Positions 1 to 8,027 of a stretch of 64,000 bases of DNA are shown here, piece by piece. The position numbers and the translations under genes are program-made. Under the pieces are notes generated by a model. The model did not search any database, was not told the origin of the DNA, and was given only the letters and a program-made list of their open reading frames with translations. Every line of letters begins with the position of its first letter. Position 1 is the stretch's first letter. Origin of the DNA: an uncultured Poribacteria bacterium. GTDB lineage: Bacteria > Poribacteria > WGA-4E > WGA-3G. Location: assembly GCA_951813545.1 (NCBI GenBank), contig OX638352.1, positions 558,001 to 622,000 on the forward strand. The letters are read 5' to 3'.

Positions 1-2
1 AT

Positions 3-32
3 TAAGAGGGGGAAACAATCATCCCCCTCTTA
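3..32. terminator. Hairpin, possible terminator of an upstream gene
   Basis: A perfect 10-bp inverted repeat (TAAGAGGGGG at 3-12, CCCCCTCTTA at 23-32) has a 10-nt loop and is followed by an AT-rich stretch without a clean T-run. It may end a gene lying before the window start. It could equally be one of the many palindromic repeats seen in this sequence. Confidence 0.4.
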
Positions 33-121
33 TATCTTATATTCCGCACGTGTTTTGACACATTTCAGAAATCAGAAGTACTGCGTATAGGTTATATTTT
101 TTGAATCTGATTCAGATTTTG

Positions 122-240
122 GTGAAGTAGGTCATTGATCTTTAGAGAGTGCCGACTCTATTCACCAGAGGATTACCGAGTCCTCAAACAATGAGGGGCA
201 TTTATAATGCCTTGAGAGTCCGACTCTACCTCCACTTCAC
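122..240 (+). promoter_or_regulatory. Multi-hairpin structured leader before the DUF3800 gene
   Basis: An outer stem can form between GTGAAGT (122-128) and ACTTCAC (234-240). Inside it lie four more stems: TAGAG/CTCTA (143-160), GAGGA/TCCTC (168-185), a GGCATTTATAATGCC palindrome near 198-212, and AGAGTC/GACTCT (215-227). The first and last inner stems are near copies of one another. The structure ends eight bases before the gene start. A leader RNA, an operator cluster or a small RNA are all possible; nothing in the sequence decides between them. Confidence 0.4.
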
Positions 241-248
241 ATAAAAAA

Positions 249-1094
249 ATGCAAACATGGTGTATCTATATAGATGAATCAGGGGTCAACGAAGATAATC
301 CTGAATTCATTTATGCCGCTATTTGTGTTCCTTTTAATAGCCAACAGGAATTCTTAAAGTCCTACCCCAAAATTGTCAATCCTTTGGTACCTATTTCCGG
401 CAGCGAGATAAAATATGGTCCTCTTCTCAATGATTTTGATAGAAATTATCAAGAAAAAAGTGGTGAGATATGCCAATCACTATTGGCGCGCTTTTTTGAT
501 ATAGAAGGTGCCCTGATTATTCGGATAAAAGCGATAAGAAAACAGATGCGACTTGAAGGTGGTGACCTCCGTGCAGCTCTCTTTAAAAAAACGCTTGAAC
601 TCAGTAAGCAGTCCTTACCACCTGATCACCAGGCAATGATTTTGCACGACGAATTAGACAACCGAAATCTACAGCGTGCACTGTTAGATAGGTTTAATAA
701 CTTCAATAAAGATTTACCTAAAGGTCTAAACTTTCAAAACTGTGTCTTTGTCCATTCTAATGAAAATCCGTTCATACAGTTTGCTGATTTCGTTGCTTCC
801 ATCTGCTACAGATATTATTACTTTCAGAAAAGAGAATATAAGGATAAACAGCATTGTAAATCATTAGTAAATTCGCTATTTAACGCAATAGATGAACGCT
901 CACCTCCTATTGTTGAACTCTCTGAACATAAGGTTATTGAAGACAACCCGAGAAGAGAGCACGCATTACAACTCGCTTCAGAACACGGTATTGATATTGC
1001 CACTGCTCACAATATAGTAGATAAGCGGATTACGCTTGCTGAAGTGTTGCGGCGAAAACAAACTCAAACTTCCGCAGCTCATAAACGAAGATAA
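249..1094 (+). CDS. DUF3800 domain protein
   Basis: This 281-residue protein matches the DUF3800 pattern: an N-terminal YIDESG motif (residues 7-12), a central HDELDNR motif, and a QFADFVA helix near residue 177. The family is predicted to have an RNase H-like fold with acidic metal-binding residues and often sits in mobile or defence regions; its substrate is unknown. The last 50 residues are rich in charged residues and end in HKRR, which suggests nucleic-acid contact (inference). The start codon has no clear Shine-Dalgarno sequence but follows the structured leader directly. The gene ends 21 bases before hyuB, although the two functions look unrelated. Confidence 0.75.
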   Translation: MQTWCIYIDESGVNEDNPEFIYAAICVPFNSQQEFLKSYPKIVNPLVPISGSEIKYGPLLNDFDRNYQEKSGEICQSLLARFFDIEGALIIRIKAIRKQMRLEGGDLRAALFKKTLELSKQSLPPDHQAMILHDELDNRNLQRALLDRFNNFNKDLPKGLNFQNCVFVHSNENPFIQFADFVASICYRYYYFQKREYKDKQHCKSLVNSLFNAIDERSPPIVELSEHKVIEDNPRREHALQLASEHGIDIATAHNIVDKRITLAEVLRRKQTQTSAAHKRR

Positions 1095-1115
1095 GCGCGA
1101 AATTCCCTCCTAACC

Positions 1116-2693
1116 ATGAACATTGATCCTATCAAACTGGAACTTTACAAAAATATGCTGACCTCGGTTGCCGAAGAGATGGGCGTAACGCTACAACGTA
1201 CAGCGTTCTCACCGAACATCAAGGAACGCCTCGATTTCTCATGTGCTGTGTTTGATAGTACCAGCAAAATGGTTGCACAAGCCGCACACATTCCCGTGCA
1301 TCTCGGTTCTATGCCGCTCTCGGTCCTTGCGGCTATTGACCAAACCGAGATGGCACCCGGTGATATGATCGCCCTTAATGACCCATACAGTGGCGGCACC
1401 CATCTGCCTGATATTACGCTCGTCGCGCCTGTCTTCTCAAATGAAAATGGGAATGAATCAGAAAGTAAACCCATCTTTTTCGTCGCAAATCGTGCACACC
1501 ACGCAGACGTAGGTGGAATGTCCCCAGGTTCAATGCCGATTGCAACAAGTGTAATTCAGGAGGGCATTAGGATTCCGCCTGTCAAACTCATCCGAGGTGG
1601 AGAATTGGACACCGATCTCTGGAAACTCATTCTCGCAAATGTCCGTACACCCGAAGAACGCCGTGGTGATATGGAAGCACAACTCGCCGCGAACCGCGTC
1701 GGCGAACGTCGATTGCAGGAAATGGTAACCAAATATGGCACGACAGAAATTACAGCGTACATGCAGGAACTGTGCGAGTACGCAAGCCGGATGGTCCGGG
1801 CACGCCTCCAAGAAATCCCCGATGGACGTTACACATACACCGATGTACTTGATAATGACGGCATCACCGATGAACCTATTACAATACAGGTCGCGATTGA
1901 GATCGAAAATGACACGGCATTAGTTGATTTCACCGGCACGGCAGAACAAGCACGAGGCTCAGTTAACGCGATTTACGCGATTACCCTTTCCGCAGTTTTT
2001 TATACCTTCCGATGTATCGCTGGCGCAGACGTTCCTGCCAATGCGGGGTGTTTGGAACCGATCCGAGTCATTGCCCCAGAGGGGAGCGTTGTAAACGCCA
2101 AGTTTCCAGCAGCTGTTGCAGGAGGAAACGTCGAAACATCACAGCGTATTGTTGACGTACTGCTTGGCGCATTGGCACAAGCCTGTCCGGATCAGATCCC
2201 CGCTGCCAGTTCCGGTACGATGAATAACCTCACAATCGGCGGCTACGATGCCTCACGCGGAAAGGATTTCACCTACTACGAAACCATCGCAGGCGGGATG
2301 GGTGCACGTCCAAACCGAGACGGTATTGATGCCATCCACACACACATGACGAACACCATGAACACACCTATAGAGGCGATTGAGACGAACTACCCGATGC
2401 AAGTAACGACATACTCGATCCGACGCGGAACAGGTGGTGCGGGAAAATTTCGAGGGGGTGCAGGTGTTATCCGAGCACTGAAGCTCTTGACAGATGCAGA
2501 GGTTACGATCCTTTCAGAACGTCGAACGCGAGGTCCTTACGGCTTGCAAGGCGGAGAACCGGGACAATCGGGGTGTAATGTGTTAATCTCTGGTGTCGAA
2601 GAACATCCGTTAGCCGGTAAAGTCTCCGTTTCCATACGCGAAGGTGATGTTATTCGCATAGAGACACCCGGTGGTGGCGGGTTTTCGTCCTAA
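1116..2693 (+). CDS. hyuB: Hydantoinase B / oxoprolinase family protein
   Basis: At 525 residues this is a full-length HyuB-type subunit. It opens with the family's typical NIDPIKLELYKNML and VTLQRTAFS segments, carries the central NDPYSGGTHLPD stretch (around residues 88-99), and ends with the glycine-rich GGGGF tail. HyuB normally works with an ATP-dependent HyuA subunit to open hydantoin or 5-oxoproline rings. No hyuA lies in this window, so the partner must be elsewhere or the substrate differs. The gene follows the DUF3800 gene at short distance without an obvious promoter between them. Family assignment is firm; the substrate is not known. Confidence 0.92.
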   Translation: MNIDPIKLELYKNMLTSVAEEMGVTLQRTAFSPNIKERLDFSCAVFDSTSKMVAQAAHIPVHLGSMPLSVLAAIDQTEMAPGDMIALNDPYSGGTHLPDITLVAPVFSNENGNESESKPIFFVANRAHHADVGGMSPGSMPIATSVIQEGIRIPPVKLIRGGELDTDLWKLILANVRTPEERRGDMEAQLAANRVGERRLQEMVTKYGTTEITAYMQELCEYASRMVRARLQEIPDGRYTYTDVLDNDGITDEPITIQVAIEIENDTALVDFTGTAEQARGSVNAIYAITLSAVFYTFRCIAGADVPANAGCLEPIRVIAPEGSVVNAKFPAAVAGGNVETSQRIVDVLLGALAQACPDQIPAASSGTMNNLTIGGYDASRGKDFTYYETIAGGMGARPNRDGIDAIHTHMTNTMNTPIEAIETNYPMQVTTYSIRRGTGGAGKFRGGAGVIRALKLLTDAEVTILSERRTRGPYGLQGGEPGQSGCNVLISGVEEHPLAGKVSVSIREGDVIRIETPGGGGFSS

Positions 2694-2747
2694 CAATTAA
2701 GGGTAAACCAACGGTGAATCGCAACCACCTTGTGCTAAAACAAAAGA

Positions 2748-3102
2748 CTTGAGTTGAGAATAAGCCGGATTCTGTATATGATGATCATTCATCTGGGATG
2801 GATGTTACCAGCCACCTCAAGCGGTTACCTGGGGACGAGACGGGCAATCTTTACGTATCCCCCATTTACCTTGCTCCAGACGGGGTTTACCAAGCTCCAT
2901 AAGTCACCTTATGGACTGGTGCGCTTTTACCGCACCGTTTCACCTGTACAGCACCTTCAGGTGTTGTAGTTTACTTTCTGTTGCACTTTCCATAGCGTCG
3001 CCGCTCCTGGGAGTTACCCAGCATCCTGCCCTGCGGAGTCCGGACTTTCCTCATCCCAATCGTAAAATCACGCTCGGGACGCGACCATCTACTCAACTCA
3101 AG
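2748..3102 (-). ncRNA. rnpB: RNase P RNA, bacterial type A
   Basis: Read on the minus strand, the sequence has the hallmark RNase P segments: GAGGAAAGTCCGGACTCC near the 5' end, GCAACAGAAAG in the core, and AGAATCCGGCTTA near the 3' end. The P1 helix is a perfect 11-bp pairing of the two termini (CTTGAGTTGAG at 2748-2758 with its complement at 3092-3102). The 355-nt length fits the ancestral type A class. It is the catalytic RNA that matures tRNA 5' ends. Any reading frames across it are spurious. Confidence 0.96.
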
Positions 3103-3109
3103 CCTTTCT

Positions 3110-3139
3110 ATTATAACCTATCTTACAACTTAGAGGCAA
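3110..3139 (-). promoter_or_regulatory. rnpB promoter
   Basis: On the minus strand a perfect TATAAT (3110-3115) lies 7 bases before the predicted RNase P 5' end. A TTGCCT -35 box (3134-3139) sits 18 bp upstream. Position and match fit a sigma-70-type housekeeping promoter. Confidence 0.75.
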
Positions 3140-3253
3140 TGAAATCGGAACGCCTAAAACTCTTCTCTATAGGAGCGACCTCTCGGTAGCGACTCTTCCT
3201 CTAAAATCGACAAAAAAACCGAAAACTAAACGGCTTTGTAACGTCGCTTACTT

Positions 3254-5176
3254 TCATGTTTTATATAGGATTTGTGTTGAGGTGATTGTCTCGTTCACCG
3301 TCTCACGCCAAGAATCTTCAAATAGCATGCGGAAAGACATCGTTTTGTTATTGGGTGCAGTGATATTCATCATGCCGTGCGGTGTAGCGTTACGATATGC
3401 CGTCTCTAAGGTTTCGATGAGTCTCTGTTTATAGGTAGTGTCGCTATTGCCTTCAAGGTGTTGTCCGTTGGTTTCAAAGATGCAGAGTCTTTGAGGACCG
3501 GTCCCACTCCGCTGGAGACACGCGATAAAATCGGGATAGACGCGATCGCGCCGCCACCCTTGTAAGAAATATCCTTGTCTCGCAGCAATACGGTGCCACC
3601 ATTGGATTGCGCTTTGTTCGTCTATGTAGAGTGCAAAATCCGTTTCTAAATTGTTGAATTCTGCTTCAAACACTTGTTCAAATAGGTTAAGTTGTAAGGG
3701 ATCCCCGTGTGCATGTGTCATTGGTCTCGCTTCAGGTGTGAGACTGACCACGAGCATTCTTTCCAATTGGTGGTTTAATGCACCATCGGCTTGCAGGTTA
3801 AACTGAATTTTCTGGGCTTCCAACTTCTCTTTAAAAACAGTCTCAGCGAGTTTATCAACGCGGGCATGCAAACGACGCTTCAGGTACTCGGAGAGATACA
3901 GACGATGTGTATATAACGTTTCTTCGTCAACGCCTTTTTCACGGTAAGCAGCAAGCGTTGATTTTACAATGCGTGCGGCGTGCCACGGGTTCGGCAGCAC
4001 ATCACCCAATCGCCGGACGAAAAATGCCACCTCCAAATTGTGTGCCGCACTTTCTTGCAATTTTTTATCAATTACCGCTTCATCTTGGAGATGGATGGTG
4101 GCACGGATCTCTTGAAGTTGTGCTTCCTCTCCTAAGTTGACAGGTGCTATCACACCGAGTTGCTGCCAATCAATTGCACTGAGGATGTCACGCTCATAAT
4201 TGAGTTCACGCCAGCTCCGTCCCTGTTTATGAAGTACACGCGGCAGAAAGATATCTATATCACGGTATTCCTGTTTACGTTCAATAGTTCGCTGAACACG
4301 CTCCACACCCGCCCCTTCAACAAAGTCCCCTAACCCTGTTAACCCTTCCGCCTCTAATCCTTTCTTGACGTTCGTGCCTGCAGTCTTGACTTTCTGATTG
4401 TAGCAGAAGATATAACAACTATCCAGTTCGGAACGGTTTGTGGCACGTGCGTAGGGTTGGCGCATTACTCTGCCGATCAACTGCGTCATCGCTGTCGCTG
4501 CCGTAGTATTGTCAAGAAGTGCAAGCAGATAGGCAAACGGGCAATCCCACCCCTCCTTCAAGGCATCTTTGGTGATGATATAACGGACAGGGCAGAACGG
4601 ACTCATGAGATCTATTCCCGCGAGTTCATCTTGCTCTGATGATTTTACCTTGACCTGTTCCGCTGGCACCCCTAACGCGTCAATGAGTTCTTCGCGGGCA
4701 TCCTCAGCGTGTACCTTTACACCGTCGCGTTGGTTTTTGCCGGTGCGATCCACCCGAATGACAGCAATGGGACGGATGTGGCGATCTTCCGCTTGCTGAA
4801 ACCGATTCGCCACTTCCTCAAGTTTATCGCGCTCTACCTTCGTCTGCGCGAGGGTATATTTCCAATCTGAATTTGGAAAATTTCGGAGCTGAATCGGGAG
4901 TTTAATCATCTCCTCTTCTTTGAGTGCCAGACCGGAGATGTTGACGAGGATATTGCTAATGCCGAGTTTCGGAGTGGCGGAGAGTTCCAGTACAAAACGG
5001 GGGTTGAGTCGATTTACTGCCTCTACAAATGTCTTATTACGGGCCAGATCCGGACTCCCATAAGCCTTGTGTGCCTCATCCAGAATCACTGTTGGACGGA
5101 GCAGCTTCAGGACGTTGAAAAGGCTCTGTTTGATGAGCGTGTCTTTGGGATTTCTGACGAGCCGGGGTTGTGCAGT
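3254..5176 (-). pseudogene. Type III restriction subunit (Res), C-terminal part after an in-frame stop
   Basis: This part continues the 5177-5896 reading frame without any shift: TAA at 5177-5179 is followed in the same frame by about 29 codons and then ILDEAHKAYG (DEAH box). It carries the later helicase motifs, EGWDCPF and QLIGRVMRQP, and a C-terminal nuclease-like segment with YPDF and ETNGQHL. In relatives the last motif normally reads ETKG, so the catalytic lysine seems to be replaced by asparagine. Translation from the internal ATG at 5089 would give 611 residues without the Walker A motif. ATP-driven translocation is therefore lost, and cleavage probably is too. Confidence 0.8.
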
Positions 5177-5896
5177 TTAATCATCTTCTGCTGTTTCAAG
5201 GTCGGGGTACTTTTCCGATAATGCTTGATGCTCTCGGATATCGTCCTCAACCGGAAAGAACGAGGCATAACCGCTGCTATCTCGGAAAATCTTGAGGAAT
5301 TCCTTGTTTCGGTTACGGTTTGCGGCGGGAAGCATGAGGAGCATGATACAGAGGTGGTTCTCAATGTCCTGCTTCGTGAATCTGTCATCTTTTTGGAGCA
5401 GCTTGACACGACCCCCGGAAGCATGCTCCAGAATCTGTCGATAGGGATGCTCTTTATTCCGGAAAGCGTCCCACGTCTGTGTGTAGATGGCTTTGGTGGG
5501 GACAAGCCATAGCACAAAACCTGTACCGAGTTTCAGGTGACGTACTGCCTCTACACCTAACAAGGTTTTTCCGCCACCGGTTGGGACTTTTAGGCAGACA
5601 TGCGGAATTGGCTCACCGGCGGCACTCTCACGTGAGATGTGTTCTGGAATTAGGTTCTGCCCTTGTGCATCTGTGACACCCGGCAGGACAGATGCTTCCG
5701 GTAAACTTTCCCACGCTGCGAGCGGATAATCCGTAGCTGCACGCGCTAAAGCAGCAGACTGTTCTCTCAAAACTGATGGCAGTTCATCAATGTTAACGGT
5801 AGAGAATTCATCGGCTTTCCGACGTGCCTCCTTAAGTACTTCCAGATAGCGGTCGAATGTATCTAATGTTTGTTGCTGGTAGTCTTTGAGTTCCAT
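5177..5896 (-). pseudogene. Type III restriction subunit (Res), N-terminal part
   Basis: These 239 residues form the first helicase lobe of a Res-type subunit of superfamily 2, with Walker A PTGGGKT at residues 105-111. The frame stops at TAA just before the DEAH box, although the coding frame continues unbroken beyond it. A single C-to-T change of CAA (Gln) would explain the stop. The intact protein would be about 880 residues. In the intact system Res translocates on DNA and cuts it together with the Mod methylase. A mod remnant lies upstream at 6425-6870, separated by hicBA. Confidence 0.8.
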
Positions 5897-5933
5897 TGTG
5901 CAATCACTTAATTGAAACAGCGAGCTTGTCTGA

Positions 5934-6125
5934 CTATGGAGGTGGGATTTTTAAATCTTTACAGATTTTTTCAACAAGCCACTTACCAATCTCATTATGG
6001 CGAGGCACAGAAGTTGAGACTTGGCCCCCTATATGCATCTTACCCCACCGTGAGTGTCGGCCGCCCTCTCTAATAAAATAACAACCATGCTTCCTGAGAT
6101 GCCTAACCAACGCCCTTCGTTTCAT
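5934..6125 (-). CDS. hicA: HicA-type mRNA interferase toxin
   Basis: This 63-residue protein has the compact double-stranded-RNA-binding-like HicA fold: the start RRALVRHLRKHG, the catalytic histidine in GGRHSRW (around residue 24) and the typical VPRHNEIGKWLVEKI helix. HicA cleaves mRNA and is neutralised by HicB. Its ATG overlaps the hicB stop by four bases (ATGA), so the two are translationally coupled. All expected residues are present, so the pair looks functional while the restriction genes around it are broken. Plasmid-addiction-like persistence could explain that (inference). Confidence 0.9.
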   Translation of the reverse strand: MKRRALVRHLRKHGCYFIREGGRHSRWGKMHIGGQVSTSVPRHNEIGKWLVEKICKDLKIPPP

Positions 6126-6334
6126 ATCTGGATAATGATTTCCTGATGGTCAATTTTCGCAGCCTTGATAGCCTCTTTACGATTGTATTCTATCATTTCG
6201 AGAAGCGTAATTCGTAGTGCTTCCAGCAATTCGTCCTTCGTCCGTTCTTGGCCATTTACGCCGGGAATTTCCTGTATCCAGCCGATCCACCAGCCTTCGT
6301 CCTGTTGGATAACAGCGGTATAAGTTTGTGTCAT
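6122..6334 (-). CDS. hicB: HicB-type antitoxin
   Basis: The 70-residue protein has the partial RNase H-like HicB fold: YTAVIQQDEGWWIGWIQEIPG, followed by a helix containing the ELLEALRITL stretch. No C-terminal DNA-binding domain is present, so it belongs to the short HicB class. It lies upstream of hicA and overlaps it by four bases. A strong Shine-Dalgarno sequence (AAAGGAGG) precedes the ATG and is itself part of an inverted repeat, which suggests regulation of its own expression. Confidence 0.88.
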   Translation of the reverse strand: MTQTYTAVIQQDEGWWIGWIQEIPGVNGQERTKDELLEALRITLLEMIEYNRKEAIKAAKIDHQEIIIQI

Positions 6335-6340
6335 CAGTTC

Positions 6341-6368
6341 TATCCTCCTTTGAGAGGATATTATAGCA
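6341..6368 (-). promoter_or_regulatory. hicBA promoter with operator or ribosome-site hairpin
   Basis: On the minus strand an extended -10 element (TG at 6367-6368, TATAAT at 6360-6365) directly precedes a perfect 7-bp inverted repeat, TATCCTC (6354-6360) and GAGGATA (6341-6347). The right arm contains the hicB Shine-Dalgarno sequence. The repeat overlaps both promoter and ribosome site, so it could be the antitoxin operator, a translational hairpin, or both. Confidence 0.6.
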
Positions 6369-6424
6369 TGAATTCGCAGCGATCTCCAGTCAAAATATAA
6401 AATTATGAAGTAACGGAAACCTCT

Positions 6425-6870
6425 CTACATGTCTGCAATGCGATGGATGTTGTACGGAAGTTGGCAGAAAGTGATCCCCATGCTGGTTAATTCTTTCTGA
6501 CTAATGAATTTCTGTGGTGCATAGACATAGGCACTTTTGCCCATCTCCTTGCACGCTTTGGCGATCTGCTCGGCACGCGCTCCATCTAATGCTGACGCGC
6601 TGCTTCCAAAAACGCCAGTGTAGGTTCGTAGATAAGATAGAAACGGATGGCATTGGTTTCGCCGAAGCAGTAATCTTGCTGTTTTTTGATAGAGGTTAAT
6701 GCTCCGCCGGTTGCAGTATAGGCGATATAGTGTGCTAAATCCTCGTATGTGGGGAGATTTTCGCCGGTGAGCATGTCTTCTTCGTCAATTGATTCGCCGA
6801 GCGTGCAGTAGATGAAAGAGCCACCGAGTCCATCTCGAAGGTTTTCATTTATCTCTTCTACGGCACCCAA
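6425..6870 (-). pseudogene. Remnant of a type III DNA methyltransferase (Mod) C-terminus
   Basis: Two adjacent frames together give the C-terminal end of a Mod-type methylase. The first (6870 to about 6586) contains GLGGSFIYCTLGE and MLTGENLPTYEDL. After a one-base frameshift near 6585 it continues with VYAPQKF and GITFCQLPYNIHRI to a stop at 6425-6427. The catalytic methyltransferase domain (DPPY and AdoMet motifs) is missing. The remnant abuts the first TIR gene, which implies a deletion or insertion that removed the front of mod. With the broken res gene it shows a dead type III restriction-modification locus. Confidence 0.72.
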
Positions 6871-7319
6871 CTCATATCAACAGGCAGCCCCGCCTTTCGC
6901 ATGCCCTGACTGAGTTTCAGCTTCCAAGCATCGGCACTATCCATAGGCACGTATGCTACGTCACGAATACCTAATGGTAACTCAACGCCTTCTTTATATA
7001 GCAAGCACACTTGGTTGGGGTTCAATTTACCAATGAAATAGCCAACAAAGATGACGTTCTGGCGAGCTCAGGGGTTGAGGTGTCGGTCTGCTTCATCTTT
7101 TAAGGCACCAACATCGTCAGGGGTTAACAAAGCGATTGCAAACCCTATGTCGCCTGCATATCTCTCAAGACTATCAATAACTGTTAGATCGCTGCCAGGC
7201 TGTTCGTCAAGAACAGTTACCTTTAAGCCCAAGTTCTCTACGAACTTAGCAACTGTCATTTTGGCTTCCTCGTCGTGCCCATGGGAGATGAAAACGTTTC
7301 TCCGAGTTTCTGCATTCAT
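6858..7319 (-). pseudogene. TIR-like NAD+-processing protein, copy 1, with in-frame stop
   Basis: The protein starts at ATG 7319 behind GGAGGAAAG and begins MNAETRRNVFISHGHDEEAK, the entry of the TIR-like family found as effectors in CBASS and Pycsar defence (Pfam PF10137 type). LLTPDDVGA and GYFIGKLNPNQVCLLYKE are recognisable. TGA at 7068-7070 interrupts the frame where copy 2 has arginine in PRARQNVI, so a CGA-to-TGA change is likely. After the stop the frame continues to TAG at 6858-6860, with one residue fewer than copy 2 (NVIFVGYF against NVILELGYF). No separate N-terminal sensor domain is encoded. The truncated product lacks the C-terminal third. Confidence 0.72.
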
Positions 7320-7460
7320 GATCTTTCCTCCATTTTCACGCTGACGTGTTAGGACGGAAAAACGTCTGTTCATAATCAATCAAAACACGACTTTGTATTA
7401 AATTATGGCACTAATTCATCCATAGTGTCAAACCCAGTTTTGTCCAGTGTTTGGGTATTC

Positions 7461-7904
7461 CTATCTTCTATAGAAGTTTATTAGCATCAATAGGAGCTTT
7501 GCATTCTTCATTTCCCGCGTCAATTTCAGTTGCCATCCATCGTGATCATCCATAAGCACATAGGAAAGACCGCTAATATCTGATGGCAGTTCAACGCTCT
7601 CTTTGTAGAGAAGGCATATTTGGTTGCGGTCTAGCTTCCCAATAAAATAGCCGAGTTCCAAGATAACGTTCTGTCGCGCTCTGGGCTGAAATTCATTCTG
7701 TTTGGCTTTTGCAGCTCCAACATCGTCGGGCGTTAGCAAAATGATAGCAAAGACTATGTCTTCCGCCTGTTCTTCAAATTTATCAATAATCGCTTGCAAA
7801 CCACCGGATTGTTCGTCGAGTATGATCGCCTCTAAACCAAGTCTTTCTATGAACCTGGCGACAGCATGCTTGGCTGCCTCGTCATGCCCGTGGACAGTGA
7901 ACAC
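7461..7904 (-). CDS. TIR-like NAD+-processing protein, copy 2, probable frameshift at the start
   Basis: The frame opens at GTG 7904 and gives 147 residues of a complete TIR-like domain: VHGHDEAAKHAVARF, LDEQSGG, ILLTPDDVGAA, PRARQNVILELGYFIGKL and YKESVELPSD. Homologues are nucleotide-binding effectors, often NAD+ glycohydrolases in antiphage defence. The GTG has no ribosome site. An ATG at 7927 with AAGGAG five bases upstream enters one frame away and meets this frame only after a one-base shift in an A5 run (7905-7909). With the shift repaired the N-terminus would be MGEKLLKK then VFTVHGH, matching the start of copy 1. The gene is probably damaged but may be expressed weakly. Confidence 0.68.
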   Translation of the reverse strand: MFTVHGHDEAAKHAVARFIERLGLEAIILDEQSGGLQAIIDKFEEQAEDIVFAIILLTPDDVGAAKAKQNEFQPRARQNVILELGYFIGKLDRNQICLLYKESVELPSDISGLSYVLMDDHDGWQLKLTREMKNAKLLLMLINFYRR

Positions 7905-7954
7905 TTTTTGAGAAGCTTTTCCCCCATACTTTCTCCTTGATTTTCACGGTGACT

Positions 7955-8016
7955 TTTAAAATAAAAAGCCAGAGCCATTCAGAACTATTCCGTTTTTGTT
8001 TCTGAACGACTCTGGC
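7955..8016 (-). terminator. Rho-independent terminator of nrdJ
   Basis: On the minus strand, directly after the nrdJ stop, arms at 8016-8000 and 7984-7968 pair as GCCAGAG-CGTTCAGAA with TTCTGAATG-CTCTGGC around one mismatch. They are followed by a T-rich run (CTTTTTATTTT). This is a classical intrinsic terminator, and it separates the nrdJ transcript from the TIR genes. Confidence 0.85.
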
Positions 8017-8027
8017 ACATACAATCT

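Noticed and set aside
2754..3189. Two plus-strand reading frames of 71 and 92 codons
   Set aside because: They lie across the RNase P RNA gene and its promoter region; the RNA signal on the other strand explains the sequence.
7901..7927. Programmed -1 frameshifting to express TIR copy 2
   Set aside because: The site reads C-AAA-AAG, with only five A, so the usual slippery heptamer is incomplete and no stimulatory structure was seen. Decay or phase variation is simpler.
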